From Ruminococcaceae bacterium UBA1417 (GTDB lineage: Bacteria > Bacillota > Clostridia > Oscillospirales > Acutalibacteraceae), in NCBI GenBank assembly GCA_002305575.1, contig DBPP01000018.1, forward strand, positions 1-47,485: 47,485 nt of DNA, given 5' to 3'. Every line of letters begins with the position of its first letter. The first letter of the stretch is position 1. Made by a program: the position numbers and the translations under genes. The notes beneath the pieces are model-generated. The model did no database searches. It was not told the origin of the DNA and was given only the letters and a program-made list of their open reading frames with translations. This document shows, piece by piece, positions 1 to 7,636 of the stretch.

Positions 1-1043
1 TGTCCAAATTTATTGTAATAGGGGTGGTGGACAATCCAGTCTATGCCGGAAAAATTGCCTACGGACGCCGGAAAAGCGAGAAAATCGAAGGTACACGCAA
101 TGAGTACCATACCGTCAAACAGGCTGAATATGAAATATTTGACGGCAAACATGAGGCCATTATCCCGGATGATCTCTGGCAGGCCGCACGGGCAAAGCGG
201 GGCTTGAACGCCTACAAGCGGGAAAAAAGATACAGCCCGGAACATGCTCACATTCTTTCCGGTCTCGTCAAATGCCCTGTCTGCGGTGCGCCGATGTATG
301 GTGTGGTGAATAGGAAAAAGAAAAAAGACGGTTCCGGCGAATTCTACACAGATATGTGGTACTATATCTGCAAGAATACCAAAACCGTAAGCGGGCAGCG
401 CTGCACATACACAAAGCATATCCGGCAGGACGCGGTGAATGAGCAGGTGCGCCGAGTAGTACAGGAAGCTCTGCGAAATATGGATTTCACAGAGGACATT
501 ATGAAATCCATCGGAACTGACGCCAATCTGGACGCTTTACAGGCGGAAGCTGATACTCTCACTGCTGCCAAAAAGAAGGAAGAACGCCAGAAGGCCAAGC
601 TGCTATCGAAGATTATGGAGCTTGACGCCGACGATGAGCTGTACGACGAAATGTACGATGACCTGCAAGGGCTGCTGCGCCAGCGTATGAAGCGTATCGC
701 TGAATTGGACAGCAAGATCAATCAGGTAAATATCGCCATTCAGAACGCCGGGAGCAAGGCTGCTACGGCTGAGGAAGTGTATGCCACCATGCGAATTATC
801 GTGGACATGATGGACATTATGCCGGAGCGTGACGAACAGGAAATCATGCACGCACTGCTGGACAGCGTACAGATTTATCCTGATAGACAGCCGAACGGCC
901 TATGGATCAAAAGTGTTCGGTTTAAGGTTCCCCTTGAATTTGACGGTGTTTCGTCGCAAGATGTGATTATCGACAATGACGATAATTCCCTACCTAACGA
1001 AAGTAGTGATGAGACGGTGGCTCTCTTAACCCGAGAAAAATAG
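1..1043 (+). CDS. Large serine recombinase, C-terminal part (5' end outside window)
   Basis: This is the distal part of a large serine site-specific recombinase of the kind that integrates and excises conjugative or mobilizable elements. The reading frame is open from base 3, so the GTG at 24 is internal and the catalytic resolvase domain lies before the window. Counting from that GTG, the end of the recombinase domain (NPVYAGKIAYGRR) is followed by a zinc ribbon with Cys84, Cys87, Cys116 and Cys127. A charged coiled coil at about 170-245 and a short C-terminal beta-rich part come next. The last residues (DETVALLT) resemble the conserved C-terminus of RumA/RlmD methyltransferases, and the frame continues past the stop into a target-gene-like fragment. 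This suggests that the gene end overlaps the attachment site. The family call is firm; the element type is inferred. Confidence 0.9.
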   Translation, partial: SKFIVIGVVDNPVYAGKIAYGRRKSEKIEGTRNEYHTVKQAEYEIFDGKHEAIIPDDLWQAARAKRGLNAYKREKRYSPEHAHILSGLVKCPVCGAPMYGVVNRKKKKDGSGEFYTDMWYYICKNTKTVSGQRCTYTKHIRQDAVNEQVRRVVQEALRNMDFTEDIMKSIGTDANLDALQAEADTLTAAKKKEERQKAKLLSKIMELDADDELYDEMYDDLQGLLRQRMKRIAELDSKINQVNIAIQNAGSKAATAEEVYATMRIIVDMMDIMPERDEQEIMHALLDSVQIYPDRQPNGLWIKSVRFKVPLEFDGVSSQDVIIDNDDNSLPNESSDETVALLTREK

Positions 1044-1340
1044 GTCAAGAGTTATGCCTATGTGAACATCTCGCCGTCCGAGCTTGGTATGGGCGGCAAG
1101 GTAAAGAAGCCGACGTATAAGCAGATTCAATAATACGTTCTGAAGAATCACGGCTTGAAGGTTTCGTCGCTGTACATCGCAAATATTAAAGACGAGCTTG
1201 GCTTGGATAAGCAGTTCTCCTAGGAAGAGGCGGATATGTCAGCGGAAAAGTATCCGAAATGCCCGCCCGAGAAGCGCGAGGCGATTCTGGACGCGTTCCG
1301 TCACTTCGGTCTCATAGGAGAAGACGGGACGGAAAGATAG
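1044..1340 (+). pseudogene. Decayed C-terminal fragment, RumA/RlmD-extension-like (probable integration target remnant)
   Basis: The recombinase frame continues past its TAG stop for 98 further codons and reads like a real protein. It contains YAYVNISPSELG, GGKVKKPTYKQIQ, LKVSSLYIANIKDELG and CPPEKREAILDAFRHFG. From memory, this matches a short C-terminal module often found in Clostridia at the end of 23S rRNA uracil-C5 methyltransferase (RumA/RlmD) proteins. The frame is broken by TAA at 1131-1133 and TAG at 1221-1223, each one substitution from a plausible sense codon (Glu and Tyr), and it ends with TAG at 1338-1340. No start codon or ribosome site was seen. The best reading is the 3' remnant of the gene into which the element inserted, now decaying. 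The protein identity is recalled, not searched. Confidence 0.55.
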
Positions 1341-1372
1341 AACGCTGTGTTTTGCGTCCTAAGACGGTTTTA

Positions 1373-1408
1373 AGCCCGTTGGGGTACACGAACCCCTCGG
1401 GCTTTTTT
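1373..1408 (+). terminator. Rho-independent terminator
   Basis: The stem AGCCCG / CGGGCT continues through a small internal loop into GGGGT / ACCCC, with a six-base loop and a run of six T at 1403-1408. It lies 33 bases after the last stop of the decayed fragment and would end transcripts from the recombinase or its target gene. Confidence 0.8.
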
Positions 1409-1805
1409 GTGTCTTAAAACATCTCTGAAGCGGTCGAGGGATATTCACATCGCGCATCCGCTCGATGCAAGGGTGGCCGCCCTGCGGGCGGCAGTTGGAT
1501 GTGCGTGGACGTACGGAAGGGGTGCAAAAGAAAACCGCCCCGATGCCTGCGCAGCTTCCGGGACGGCCAAACCTATATATATTTTTTTTAGAACAGAAGT
1601 ACCGGATATTCAAGAGGATTCGGACGGCCTTTGCCTTTCCGACGAGTGCATAGCGGACATTGTGTCGCTTTGCTCTGAGCAGCCTGTCGCGTACGACGAC
1701 CTTTTGGAGTATGCGACTCTGTTCTATCTTCAGGGCATCGACGCGGAGAACCCGCCCGCTCGGAGACCATCGAAAACCCTTGGATGGGCTGAGCGCCATC
1801 GTTGA
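1407..1805 (+). pseudogene. Possible gene remnant, unrecognised
   Basis: This stretch has no convincing intact gene. A 132-codon frame exists, but its first 60 codons have no protein-like character and no ribosome site. Only the part from about 1590 to 1800 reads like protein, with a run of acidic and hydrophobic residues such as LSDECIADIV and YDDLLEYATLFYLQG. A strong plus-strand terminator follows at 1868-1901, so a transcript does seem to end here. I recognise no family. It may be the tail of a truncated gene of the mobile element, or chance. Confidence 0.2.
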
Positions 1806-1867
1806 TTCATTCTTGCGTCGTCCGGGAAGGCGTCGCCTCTTGTTTTGATAGAGCGACAAAAAATGAA

Positions 1868-1901
1868 GGGAGGTATCCGCTCTGCGGATGCCTCCCTTTT
1901 T
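1868..1901 (+). terminator. Rho-independent terminator
   Basis: GGGAGG-T-ATCCGC and GCGGAT-G-CCTCCC form a 12-pair stem with a TCT loop, followed by TTTTT. It is well formed although no clear plus-strand gene precedes it. The 130 bases between it and the next gene end at 2034 contain only a small TCCCGC/GCGGGA hairpin at 2013-2027. Confidence 0.8.
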
Positions 1902-2033
1902 GGGTGGGAATGGAAGCCTACTCGCGACCGAAGAGAGCGTGTGGGCTTGCGCGTATTTACACGAGCACGTCACGTGCCGTTGTGGTCTCGCCGTTATTAG
2001 CAAGCGCCTACATCCCGCTATGCGGGAGTGGTG

Positions 2034-3191
2034 TTACTGGCGAGCACCACACGAACTGCAATACACGTAGTCCACGTAGGTTTCGGTCTCGTAGTGACCT
2101 TGGTCTTCCTTGTGGGAACCAGTCTGAACGGTCTGGGTCTCGTAGATAGTCTCAGTGCGATAGTTCTCAGGTGCACCCTGCATAATCAACTGACGGGCGT
2201 GAGCCTTGGCGTCGTTGATGTCGGTAGTGGTGTAACCGTCATAAGCGAAGATGTACTTGTTACCGACAACAACCTGCTGAGTTTCGTAGTCAGGCACATC
2301 AACCCAGTTGCTTACCCAGACCTGACGGGTCGCCTCGTGGTTCACCCACGTGTGCGTATGGGTAGGCTGAGAAGACTGACTGGAAGACGAACCAGAGTTG
2401 CCAGAGTTACCAGTGCTGGTCGAACCAGAGTTTGAAGAACCAGTGCTGGAAGACTGGTTGCCCGTGTTGGAGGACTGGGAACCAGTGTTGCTGTTGTCCG
2501 TGTTGTCCGTCATAGCGGGCGGAGTCGTCTGGGCAGGCGTATCGTTGACATCGACTTCCTTGTCGGCGTCAGTTGCCTCCTGCTTCGTCTCGTCGCTTGC
2601 GTTCGGTTTCTGGGCGACATTGCCTTCAAGCTTGTCAAGGATGTCCGTGCCGGCATCGCCCTTCAAGGTCTCGTCGCCGTTCTCAACGGCGTCCTTGGTC
2701 TGGTCGATGATGTCTTGAAGCATCTCGTCAGTGACTTGGTCGGCGGGAATCTGCGTCATGTGGCAGTTTACGATGGGCGCGTCCTCGGCATCGGCATCGA
2801 CGGTGATGTCGACAGGCTCACCCGTGTCGTATATGCCGAATGCGGAACCGGCAGAGTTGACGGGACTGATGAAGCTCACGGTGTAGTTGCCCTCAGCGAG
2901 TGCGACGGTGGAAGTGCCCTTGTTGCCTTCGGCGTCAGGGGTCACTGCGTGGTAGAAGTCCACATCGTTGCCCTCGATATGAGCGATGGCGGGTGTGGCG
3001 TTCTCGTCCCAGCCGTTGTCGGCTGTGACATTCAAGGTCACATCGACAGTCTTTTGTTCGTCGGTAGCGGTCTTGTCTTGCTGTGTGAAAGCGCCTGATG
3101 CTGCGGCAATCGACACGGCTATGACTGCGACGACTACAATTGCCGCTGTATGCGGCTTGTGATTTTTAGCCCATTCGATTGCCTTTCCCAT
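2034..3191 (-). CDS. Membrane-anchored extracellular protein with Cys pair at C-terminus, unknown function
   Basis: This is a 385-residue protein of unknown function. A short positive N-terminus (MGKAIEWAKNHK) is followed by one membrane segment or uncleaved signal at about 14-34, so the rest should be outside the cell. Residues about 45-150 are beta-rich, with a YTVSFISPVNSAGSAFG stretch suggestive of an immunoglobulin- or Cna-B-like fold. Residues about 225-275 are a low-complexity Ser/Asn/Gly/Thr linker. The C-terminal ~105 residues are rich in His, Trp and Tyr, begin HTHTWVNHEA and end in CSSCG, possibly a small metal-binding module. The ATG at 3191 directly follows the TAA of the upstream lipoprotein gene, and a GAGGTGG ribosome site lies inside that gene's end, so the two are translationally coupled. 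I recall similar proteins in integrated elements of gut bacteria. Confidence 0.75.
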   Translation of the reverse strand: MGKAIEWAKNHKPHTAAIVVVAVIAVSIAAASGAFTQQDKTATDEQKTVDVTLNVTADNGWDENATPAIAHIEGNDVDFYHAVTPDAEGNKGTSTVALAEGNYTVSFISPVNSAGSAFGIYDTGEPVDITVDADAEDAPIVNCHMTQIPADQVTDEMLQDIIDQTKDAVENGDETLKGDAGTDILDKLEGNVAQKPNASDETKQEATDADKEVDVNDTPAQTTPPAMTDNTDNSNTGSQSSNTGNQSSSTGSSNSGSTSTGNSGNSGSSSSQSSQPTHTHTWVNHEATRQVWVSNWVDVPDYETQQVVVGNKYIFAYDGYTTTDINDAKAHARQLIMQGAPENYRTETIYETQTVQTGSHKEDQGHYETETYVDYVYCSSCGARQ

Positions 3192-4124
3192 TTAGTCCAC
3201 CTCTATTCCTTCGGTGTCAGGGGTGTCCAACGTGAAGCCGGCGTGGTCGTCGTTGACGATTGTGGCAAGCCCGCTGAATCCGGCGAATGTCATGTCGTAG
3301 ACGGTCTGCTTGTTAACAGGCGAAAAAAGCTCGATGCTCTCGTTTCGAATTGCATCCCCGGCTTCGGTAGAGCTTCCTTTTATACCCCAAGTGAGCACGT
3401 CGGCTGGGGTTTGTTCTTCGTCATCTACCTGTACTTTGTAGAAGGAATATGAAGGAGCGTCGAAGGATATCGTCTCGCTCTGCGTGTTGTTTCCGGTGCT
3501 GTCTGTCTCGATATGAAGCGTGTACGGCTGCGCCTGTGGCTCCTGATACGTGGCCGACTCCGTGGCCGTCTGACCGTCATTTGCCGCATTCAGTGTAGAC
3601 TCCAAATCGGAGAGCACTTGGCTGTAAATAGACGTCAGCTGTTCGACATCCGCAGAGCTAAGGTCTGACAGCGCGCTTCCACGAAGCCCAGACGTGTACG
3701 TGCCGCTATCGTATTCCTCTTTCAGTGTATCGTAGATACTTTGCATGCGCTCAATCGCCTTTGATGTGCTATCGAGGGCGTCCTGACGTTTGGTATCGAA
3801 TATCTCTTTGTCCTGCTCCTTGGCCATCTCAACGATTTCATCGTCGGACAGACCGTTCAAATCTGCGAACGTTGCGCCGTTGCATTGGTAGGCGGTGACG
3901 TTGCCGTTTCCGTCAAAGACCAGAATGCGGTCAATTTCTCCGTCTTTCTCTATTGCGTCATTCTCGTTGTACTGCACCCATACGCTTTCCTGCCCGAAAG
4001 CCTGCGATACAGCAAGCGGCTCACGCGCACTCTTTATATCGTCCGTTCCTCCACAGCCTGCAAGTGTGAGTGTGAGCAGGCATGCAGTGGCTACCGCAGC
4101 TGCGGTAAGTCTTCTCTTCTTCAT
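3192..4124 (-). CDS. Predicted lipoprotein of the mobile-element region, unknown function
   Basis: This 310-residue predicted lipoprotein has a lysine/arginine-rich start (MKKRR), a hydrophobic segment and the lipobox LAGC with Cys24, so it should be tethered to the outer face of the membrane. The start at 4124 is chosen because a GGAGGT site lies seven bases upstream; a longer frame from 4139 would bury that site. The mature part contains a helical region at about 75-175 and a beta-rich C-terminal half, with no motif I recognise. It is the first gene of a two-gene unit with the membrane-anchored protein that starts on the next base after its stop. Cargo of an integrated element is the likely context. 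Function unknown. Confidence 0.75.
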   Translation of the reverse strand: MKKRRLTAAAVATACLLTLTLAGCGGTDDIKSAREPLAVSQAFGQESVWVQYNENDAIEKDGEIDRILVFDGNGNVTAYQCNGATFADLNGLSDDEIVEMAKEQDKEIFDTKRQDALDSTSKAIERMQSIYDTLKEEYDSGTYTSGLRGSALSDLSSADVEQLTSIYSQVLSDLESTLNAANDGQTATESATYQEPQAQPYTLHIETDSTGNNTQSETISFDAPSYSFYKVQVDDEEQTPADVLTWGIKGSSTEAGDAIRNESIELFSPVNKQTVYDMTFAGFSGLATIVNDDHAGFTLDTPDTEGIEVD

Positions 4125-4269
4125 GCTGTGTACCTCCAAATAATTAAGATTTTTAGCCTCACCCGCCGCATCGAAATGGATGCGGGTCTAATGATATGTT
4201 GGGGCCAGAAGAATATGAAGTGTATAGGCTGAAAAAACTTATACAGGTTATTATATTACACACAATCTC

Positions 4270-4299
4270 CATACAATTCAAGAGTAGATGAATTGTATG
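4270..4299. promoter_or_regulatory. Perfect 11-bp inverted repeat, probable operator of the XRE gene
   Basis: CATACAATTCA and TGAATTGTATG are perfect reverse complements separated by eight bases (4270-4280 and 4289-4299). The site ends 12 bases before the ATG of the XRE regulator and 145 bases upstream of the leftward lipoprotein gene. XRE/Cro-type repressors commonly bind such dyads at their own promoters, so autoregulation is inferred. A role as an mRNA hairpin hiding the ribosome site is the alternative. Confidence 0.6.
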
Positions 4300-4311
4300 G
4301 GCGGTGAAAGA

Positions 4312-4647
4312 ATGAAATACTACGAAATAGGACGGCGCATACGCCGTTATCGCAAGGCGTGCGGTCTGTCGCAGGAGGCTCTTGCCGAGAAGGTGGGCAT
4401 TTCTGCAACGCATATGAGCCACATCGAGACCGGGAACACCAAGCTGAGCCTTCCGGTTCTCGTAAACATTGCGGAGGCTCTGTCGGTGCAGACGGATGCA
4501 TTGCTTTACGACTCCACACAATTTTCCAAGACGGTTGCAGAGGATCGCATACAGAATCTGCTGGATGCCTGCACGACGGAACAGCTCTATGTGCTTATTG
4601 ATACTCTCGAAGCGCTCAAGGTTTCCTTGGGCAAGCACGTTGGGTGA
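4312..4647 (+). CDS. XRE/Cro-type helix-turn-helix regulator
   Basis: This 111-residue DNA-binding protein carries an HTH_3/XRE domain at about residues 6-62 (IGRRIRRYRKACGLSQEALA, then HMSHIETGNTKLS), followed by a short helical C-terminal part probably used for dimerization. The start at 4312 is preferred over ATG 4288 because the XRE domain begins right after it, because GGTGAAAG lies just upstream, and because the 4288 codon falls inside the palindrome. It diverges from the leftward lipoprotein gene and converges on the cell-wall protein gene. The perfect dyad before it suggests autorepression and possibly control of the element cargo. Target genes are unknown. Confidence 0.88.
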   Translation: MKYYEIGRRIRRYRKACGLSQEALAEKVGISATHMSHIETGNTKLSLPVLVNIAEALSVQTDALLYDSTQFSKTVAEDRIQNLLDACTTEQLYVLIDTLEALKVSLGKHVG

Positions 4648-4722
4648 TTGAATTGATTCACGGCCTCGATTTTTGAAAGTCCGGTACGAATAACCTGCGG
4701 TGAATTTTCACACAACACAAAA

Positions 4723-4757
4723 CGGCCCTGTGGAACCGCCCACAGAGCCGCTTTTTA
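4723..4757. terminator. Bidirectional terminator between convergent genes
   Basis: CGGCCCTGTGG pairs with CCACAGAGCCG with one mismatch around a six-base loop. T-run 4752-4756 serves the plus strand and AAAA 4719-4722 serves the minus strand. It lies between the XRE gene and the leftward cell-wall protein gene. Confidence 0.8.
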
Positions 4758-4767
4758 TGCGAATCGC

Positions 4768-6561
4768 TTATTGATTTTTCTTCCTGTAGTAAACCGTACC
4801 GGTCAAACCGGCCATACCCGCCAGCAACAGAAACACCCACATGCCAAGCGATGTGTTGTCGCCGGTCTGCGGTCCGGAACCTGCAGGCTGCTCGAGCGCC
4901 GGCGTCTGGCTTTCGCCTTCGTCGCCGGTTTCCGGCGGCTGCGCGTTCGGATCCTTCACGCCGCAAACCGTGCAGACACCGTTTTCAAACTGGTGGCCTT
5001 TCTCCCTCAGGACCGTATTTTCCAGCGTGATCTCCCGGGTGCAGGCCGCATCACTGAAGTACTTGCCGCAGTCCGCGCAGTGCCAGTACGCGATGTTGCC
5101 CTTCTCCGTGCACGTCGCCGGTTTTTCCGCCACGGCGGTCACTGCACTGTGCGGCGCTACCGCCAGAACCGTGTCCGCCTGCGTGATCTCCTCCGTGCAG
5201 GCCGCATCGCTGAAGTACTTGCCGCAGTCCTCGCAGTGCCAGTACGCGATGTTGCCCTCCGCCGTGCACGTCGCCGGTTTCTCCGCCACGGCGGTCACTG
5301 CGGTATGGTTTGCCGTGTCTGGCGTACCGTAACTTTGGCCGCAGTCGCTGCAAACAGCCGCTGTTACACATGTGGCCGTGCCGCCTGTGTGGACGTGCGT
5401 CTTGATGCTGCAATAGGCATCGTCTATCCGGGAGAGCGTCGTCTGCGCGGCAAACGGCGAATCTGCAATATGTGTAGCGTCCGCTTCCGACGTGCCGGCC
5501 TTCACTTCCAGCAAGCTATCTGCAGCCGGTGTCACGGTAAAGGTACAACCGCTCGCCATCGCGATGCCGTTCGAAACCACATTCACATCACCCGAAATCG
5601 ACAGGTTGCCCCGCGTCCAGATGCCAAGGTCCGCCGTCGCCGTCGCCTGCACACGGCTGTCCGCAATGGTCAGGCCGGCAGCGCCGTACAGCGCAGGATA
5701 CGTCGAGGTTGCTGTTACATCGGCGCCGTTTTCAATGGTCAGCGCACCGCTCGACAAAATGCCGTTTTGGCCCTGCTCCGACACGGTAAGGATCAGCGTG
5801 CCACCGCTGATCGTGATATCATCGGTAGCGTTCTGCAATCCGGTGCGGACGGAATGGATCTCCACATTGGAATCAGTCAGTGAAACCGATCCGGCCGAGG
5901 TTCGCATGCCATACGCCCCATCGCCCTGTGCCGTGACGGTGACCGTGCTGCCGGAAATTTCGATTCCCTGCGATGCTTCAAACGCCGAATTGTAGAAGCC
6001 CTGCGCGCTGCTCACCGACACCCCGCTGTTTTCGATGCGTATGCCGCCGACAACACCGATACCCTTGTAATAACCATTGGCCGTCAGAGAGGACACGCCG
6101 GAAATCACCAGCGTGGACGGCCCGCTACCCCGCATCGTGTTGGCAATGGAATTTCCTCCTGCCGAATTCAGCTCCAGCGTACCGCTGCCTTGAATCGTCA
6201 GGTCGTTTGCATAGTAAATGCATTCTCTGCTTCCCGTCGCCGTAATTTGGTTCTCCCCGACCAGTTCGATCACCAGTGGGATGTCTGAATTGATCTGGAT
6301 CGCGACGGATCCGTAAGTAATGTTTGCGTTCGTCAGCGTCAGCGTTACCTGGTTCGCGTCAACGTCGTACGCCGCTCGCACGGAACCGCCGTCACCCAGA
6401 ACGTCGTCTTTATTCGCCTCCGTCACGCGGTTACCTGCAACGGATAGGCCCGCATCCTCGACGGTTCCCGCCGCAAACACCTGTACGGACAAAACGCTGA
6501 CCAGCAGCACAGCGATCAGAAACGCCACCCCGATTGCTCTCAGGCACCTTGTTCCTCTCAT
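4768..6561 (-). CDS. Cell-wall-anchored beta-helix protein with tandem Cys-rich repeats
   Basis: This 597-residue surface protein has a signal peptide at about 1-31 ending VFAAG. Residues ~40-370 contain many short repeats of the GxLTI / xxDITISGG type, the pattern of a right-handed parallel beta-helix such as the Cthe_2159-like carbohydrate-binding family. Two near-identical 52-residue repeats follow at about 420-521, each with YWHCxDCGKYFSDAAC, and then a shorter CTVCG copy. The C-terminus has PQTGD, a membrane helix and the basic tail YYRKKNQ, a sortase sorting signal of PxTG form. AGGTGG precedes the ATG. The likely role is a surface adhesin or glycan-binding protein; the ligand is unknown. 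No sortase gene is in the window. Confidence 0.82.
   Translation of the reverse strand: MRGTRCLRAIGVAFLIAVLLVSVLSVQVFAAGTVEDAGLSVAGNRVTEANKDDVLGDGGSVRAAYDVDANQVTLTLTNANITYGSVAIQINSDIPLVIELVGENQITATGSRECIYYANDLTIQGSGTLELNSAGGNSIANTMRGSGPSTLVISGVSSLTANGYYKGIGVVGGIRIENSGVSVSSAQGFYNSAFEASQGIEISGSTVTVTAQGDGAYGMRTSAGSVSLTDSNVEIHSVRTGLQNATDDITISGGTLILTVSEQGQNGILSSGALTIENGADVTATSTYPALYGAAGLTIADSRVQATATADLGIWTRGNLSISGDVNVVSNGIAMASGCTFTVTPAADSLLEVKAGTSEADATHIADSPFAAQTTLSRIDDAYCSIKTHVHTGGTATCVTAAVCSDCGQSYGTPDTANHTAVTAVAEKPATCTAEGNIAYWHCEDCGKYFSDAACTEEITQADTVLAVAPHSAVTAVAEKPATCTEKGNIAYWHCADCGKYFSDAACTREITLENTVLREKGHQFENGVCTVCGVKDPNAQPPETGDEGESQTPALEQPAGSGPQTGDNTSLGMWVFLLLAGMAGLTGTVYYRKKNQ
5025..5301 (-). 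repeat. Tandem 156-bp repeat inside the cell-wall protein gene
   Basis: Bases 5025-5145 and 5181-5301 are nearly identical at a spacing of exactly 156 bp (52 codons). They encode the Cys-rich repeat modules. The closeness at DNA level, including third codon positions, points to recent duplication or ongoing gene conversion, and copy number may vary between strains. Confidence 0.85.
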
Positions 6562-6698
6562 GTCTTTCCACCTCTTGCAAATTAAATAATAATCCTAAAA
6601 GGTTTAAGGTTTTCTATAAACACTATACAACCGCTGCAAACAAAAGGCAAGAGATTCCGCAAAAAAGCTGCAAGCGGTCAATTTTGACCCTTCACGTC

Positions 6699-7481
6699 TT
6701 ACGCTTCAGCAAGCCGCCGCGCGGACTGCTCGAGGTCCAAAAGGAAATCCCCGGCGCTTACATCCTGATCAATCAGTTCCGGAATACCATTTTGCCGTGC
6801 AAACGCCCGCACGCCGCGCCAGTTGAGCGCGCCGTCACCGAGCGGCACATGAATTTGATCGAGCGGCAGCGCCGGCCGCACGTCCTTGTAATGGATGGAC
6901 CTGAGATACGGCCGCACCGTCTCGAGGTAAGCCACCGGGTCCTCACCGCCGTACAACACCCAGCCGACGTCGATCTGCGCGCCCACCTTGCCGCCGCACG
7001 CCTCAAGTACAAGTTCAAGCCCCGTTTTGCCGTCAAAATGCGCGCGAATCTCCGGCCAGCCGTTGTGCACCCAAAGCTGCACGCCGACGGCGTCGAACTT
7101 CTCCGCCAGATATAGGCAACTTTCAGCAAAGCGCCGGTAGCTTTCCGCCGTTTCGCCGCCCGGGCAGTTGACGACAAGTTCGCGCGCGCCGTTTTCCGCG
7201 GCAAAAGCCGCCGCTTTCTCCGCGTCTGCGCGCAGGTCGCCGAACACGTGGCAGGAGGAGAACGAAAGCCCGTGATTTTGAAGCAGCCGGATAAACCCCG
7301 CAGCCTCTGCCGGCTGCCAGACCGGGTTCATCCCGTTCTGTTCGAGCGCCGCCGCATCCATCGAGAGTGAAACGCACGGTTCAATCTGCGTGTAGCCGGC
7401 TGCCCTGAGCCGCGTGCAAAACGCTTCCGGGTCCGCGCGGAATTCCCGCATACAACCGTAAATCTGTACACCCAGTTTCAT
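6699..7481 (-). CDS. Sugar phosphate isomerase/epimerase-like TIM-barrel protein
   Basis: This 260-residue protein belongs to the xylose isomerase-like AP endonuclease-2 superfamily (IolE/IolI/sugar epimerase type). It begins MKLGVQIYG, typical of the first barrel strand. Candidate metal and catalytic positions of the fold are seen in IEPCVSLS, SCHVFGD, WVHNGWPE, QIDVGWVLYGGED and SIHYKDV. The start at 7481 is supported by GGAAGGATG just upstream and by a promoter with TTGACG-17 bp-TATACT; the longer frame to 7619 has no such support. It is a monocistronic gene, divergent from a lipoprotein/DUF3298 operon. The family usually isomerizes or epimerizes ketoses or inositol derivatives in the cytoplasm. 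The substrate here is not deducible. Confidence 0.82.
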   Translation of the reverse strand: MKLGVQIYGCMREFRADPEAFCTRLRAAGYTQIEPCVSLSMDAAALEQNGMNPVWQPAEAAGFIRLLQNHGLSFSSCHVFGDLRADAEKAAAFAAENGARELVVNCPGGETAESYRRFAESCLYLAEKFDAVGVQLWVHNGWPEIRAHFDGKTGLELVLEACGGKVGAQIDVGWVLYGGEDPVAYLETVRPYLRSIHYKDVRPALPLDQIHVPLGDGALNWRGVRAFARQNGIPELIDQDVSAGDFLLDLEQSARRLAEA

Positions 7482-7514
7482 TTTCAATACATCCTTCCCA
7501 TCGGGTTTTTCCCT

Positions 7515-7543
7515 AGTATAGCAGCCCATTTTGGCCGCGTCAA
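7515..7543 (-). promoter_or_regulatory. Promoter of the sugar isomerase-like gene
   Basis: On the minus strand, -35 TTGACG (7543-7538), a 17-bp spacer and -10 TATACT (7520-7515), with TG at the extended -10 position. Transcription would start about 25-30 bases before the ATG at 7481. Confidence 0.65.
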
Positions 7544-7566
7544 CCAGATGGACCGGCATTTTTCCC

Positions 7567-7595
7567 TTGCGCACATGTTCTTTTGCATGTATACT
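7567..7595 (+). promoter_or_regulatory. Possible promoter of the lipoprotein/DUF3298 operon
   Basis: TTGCGC (7567-7572), a 17-bp spacer and TATACT (7590-7595) lie 42 bases before the lipoprotein ATG. The -35 match is weak, the -10 match is good. Confidence 0.45.
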
Positions 7596-7636
7596 AAATA
7601 TACTAAAGATACTGAACATTGCAGGAGGGAATTTGG

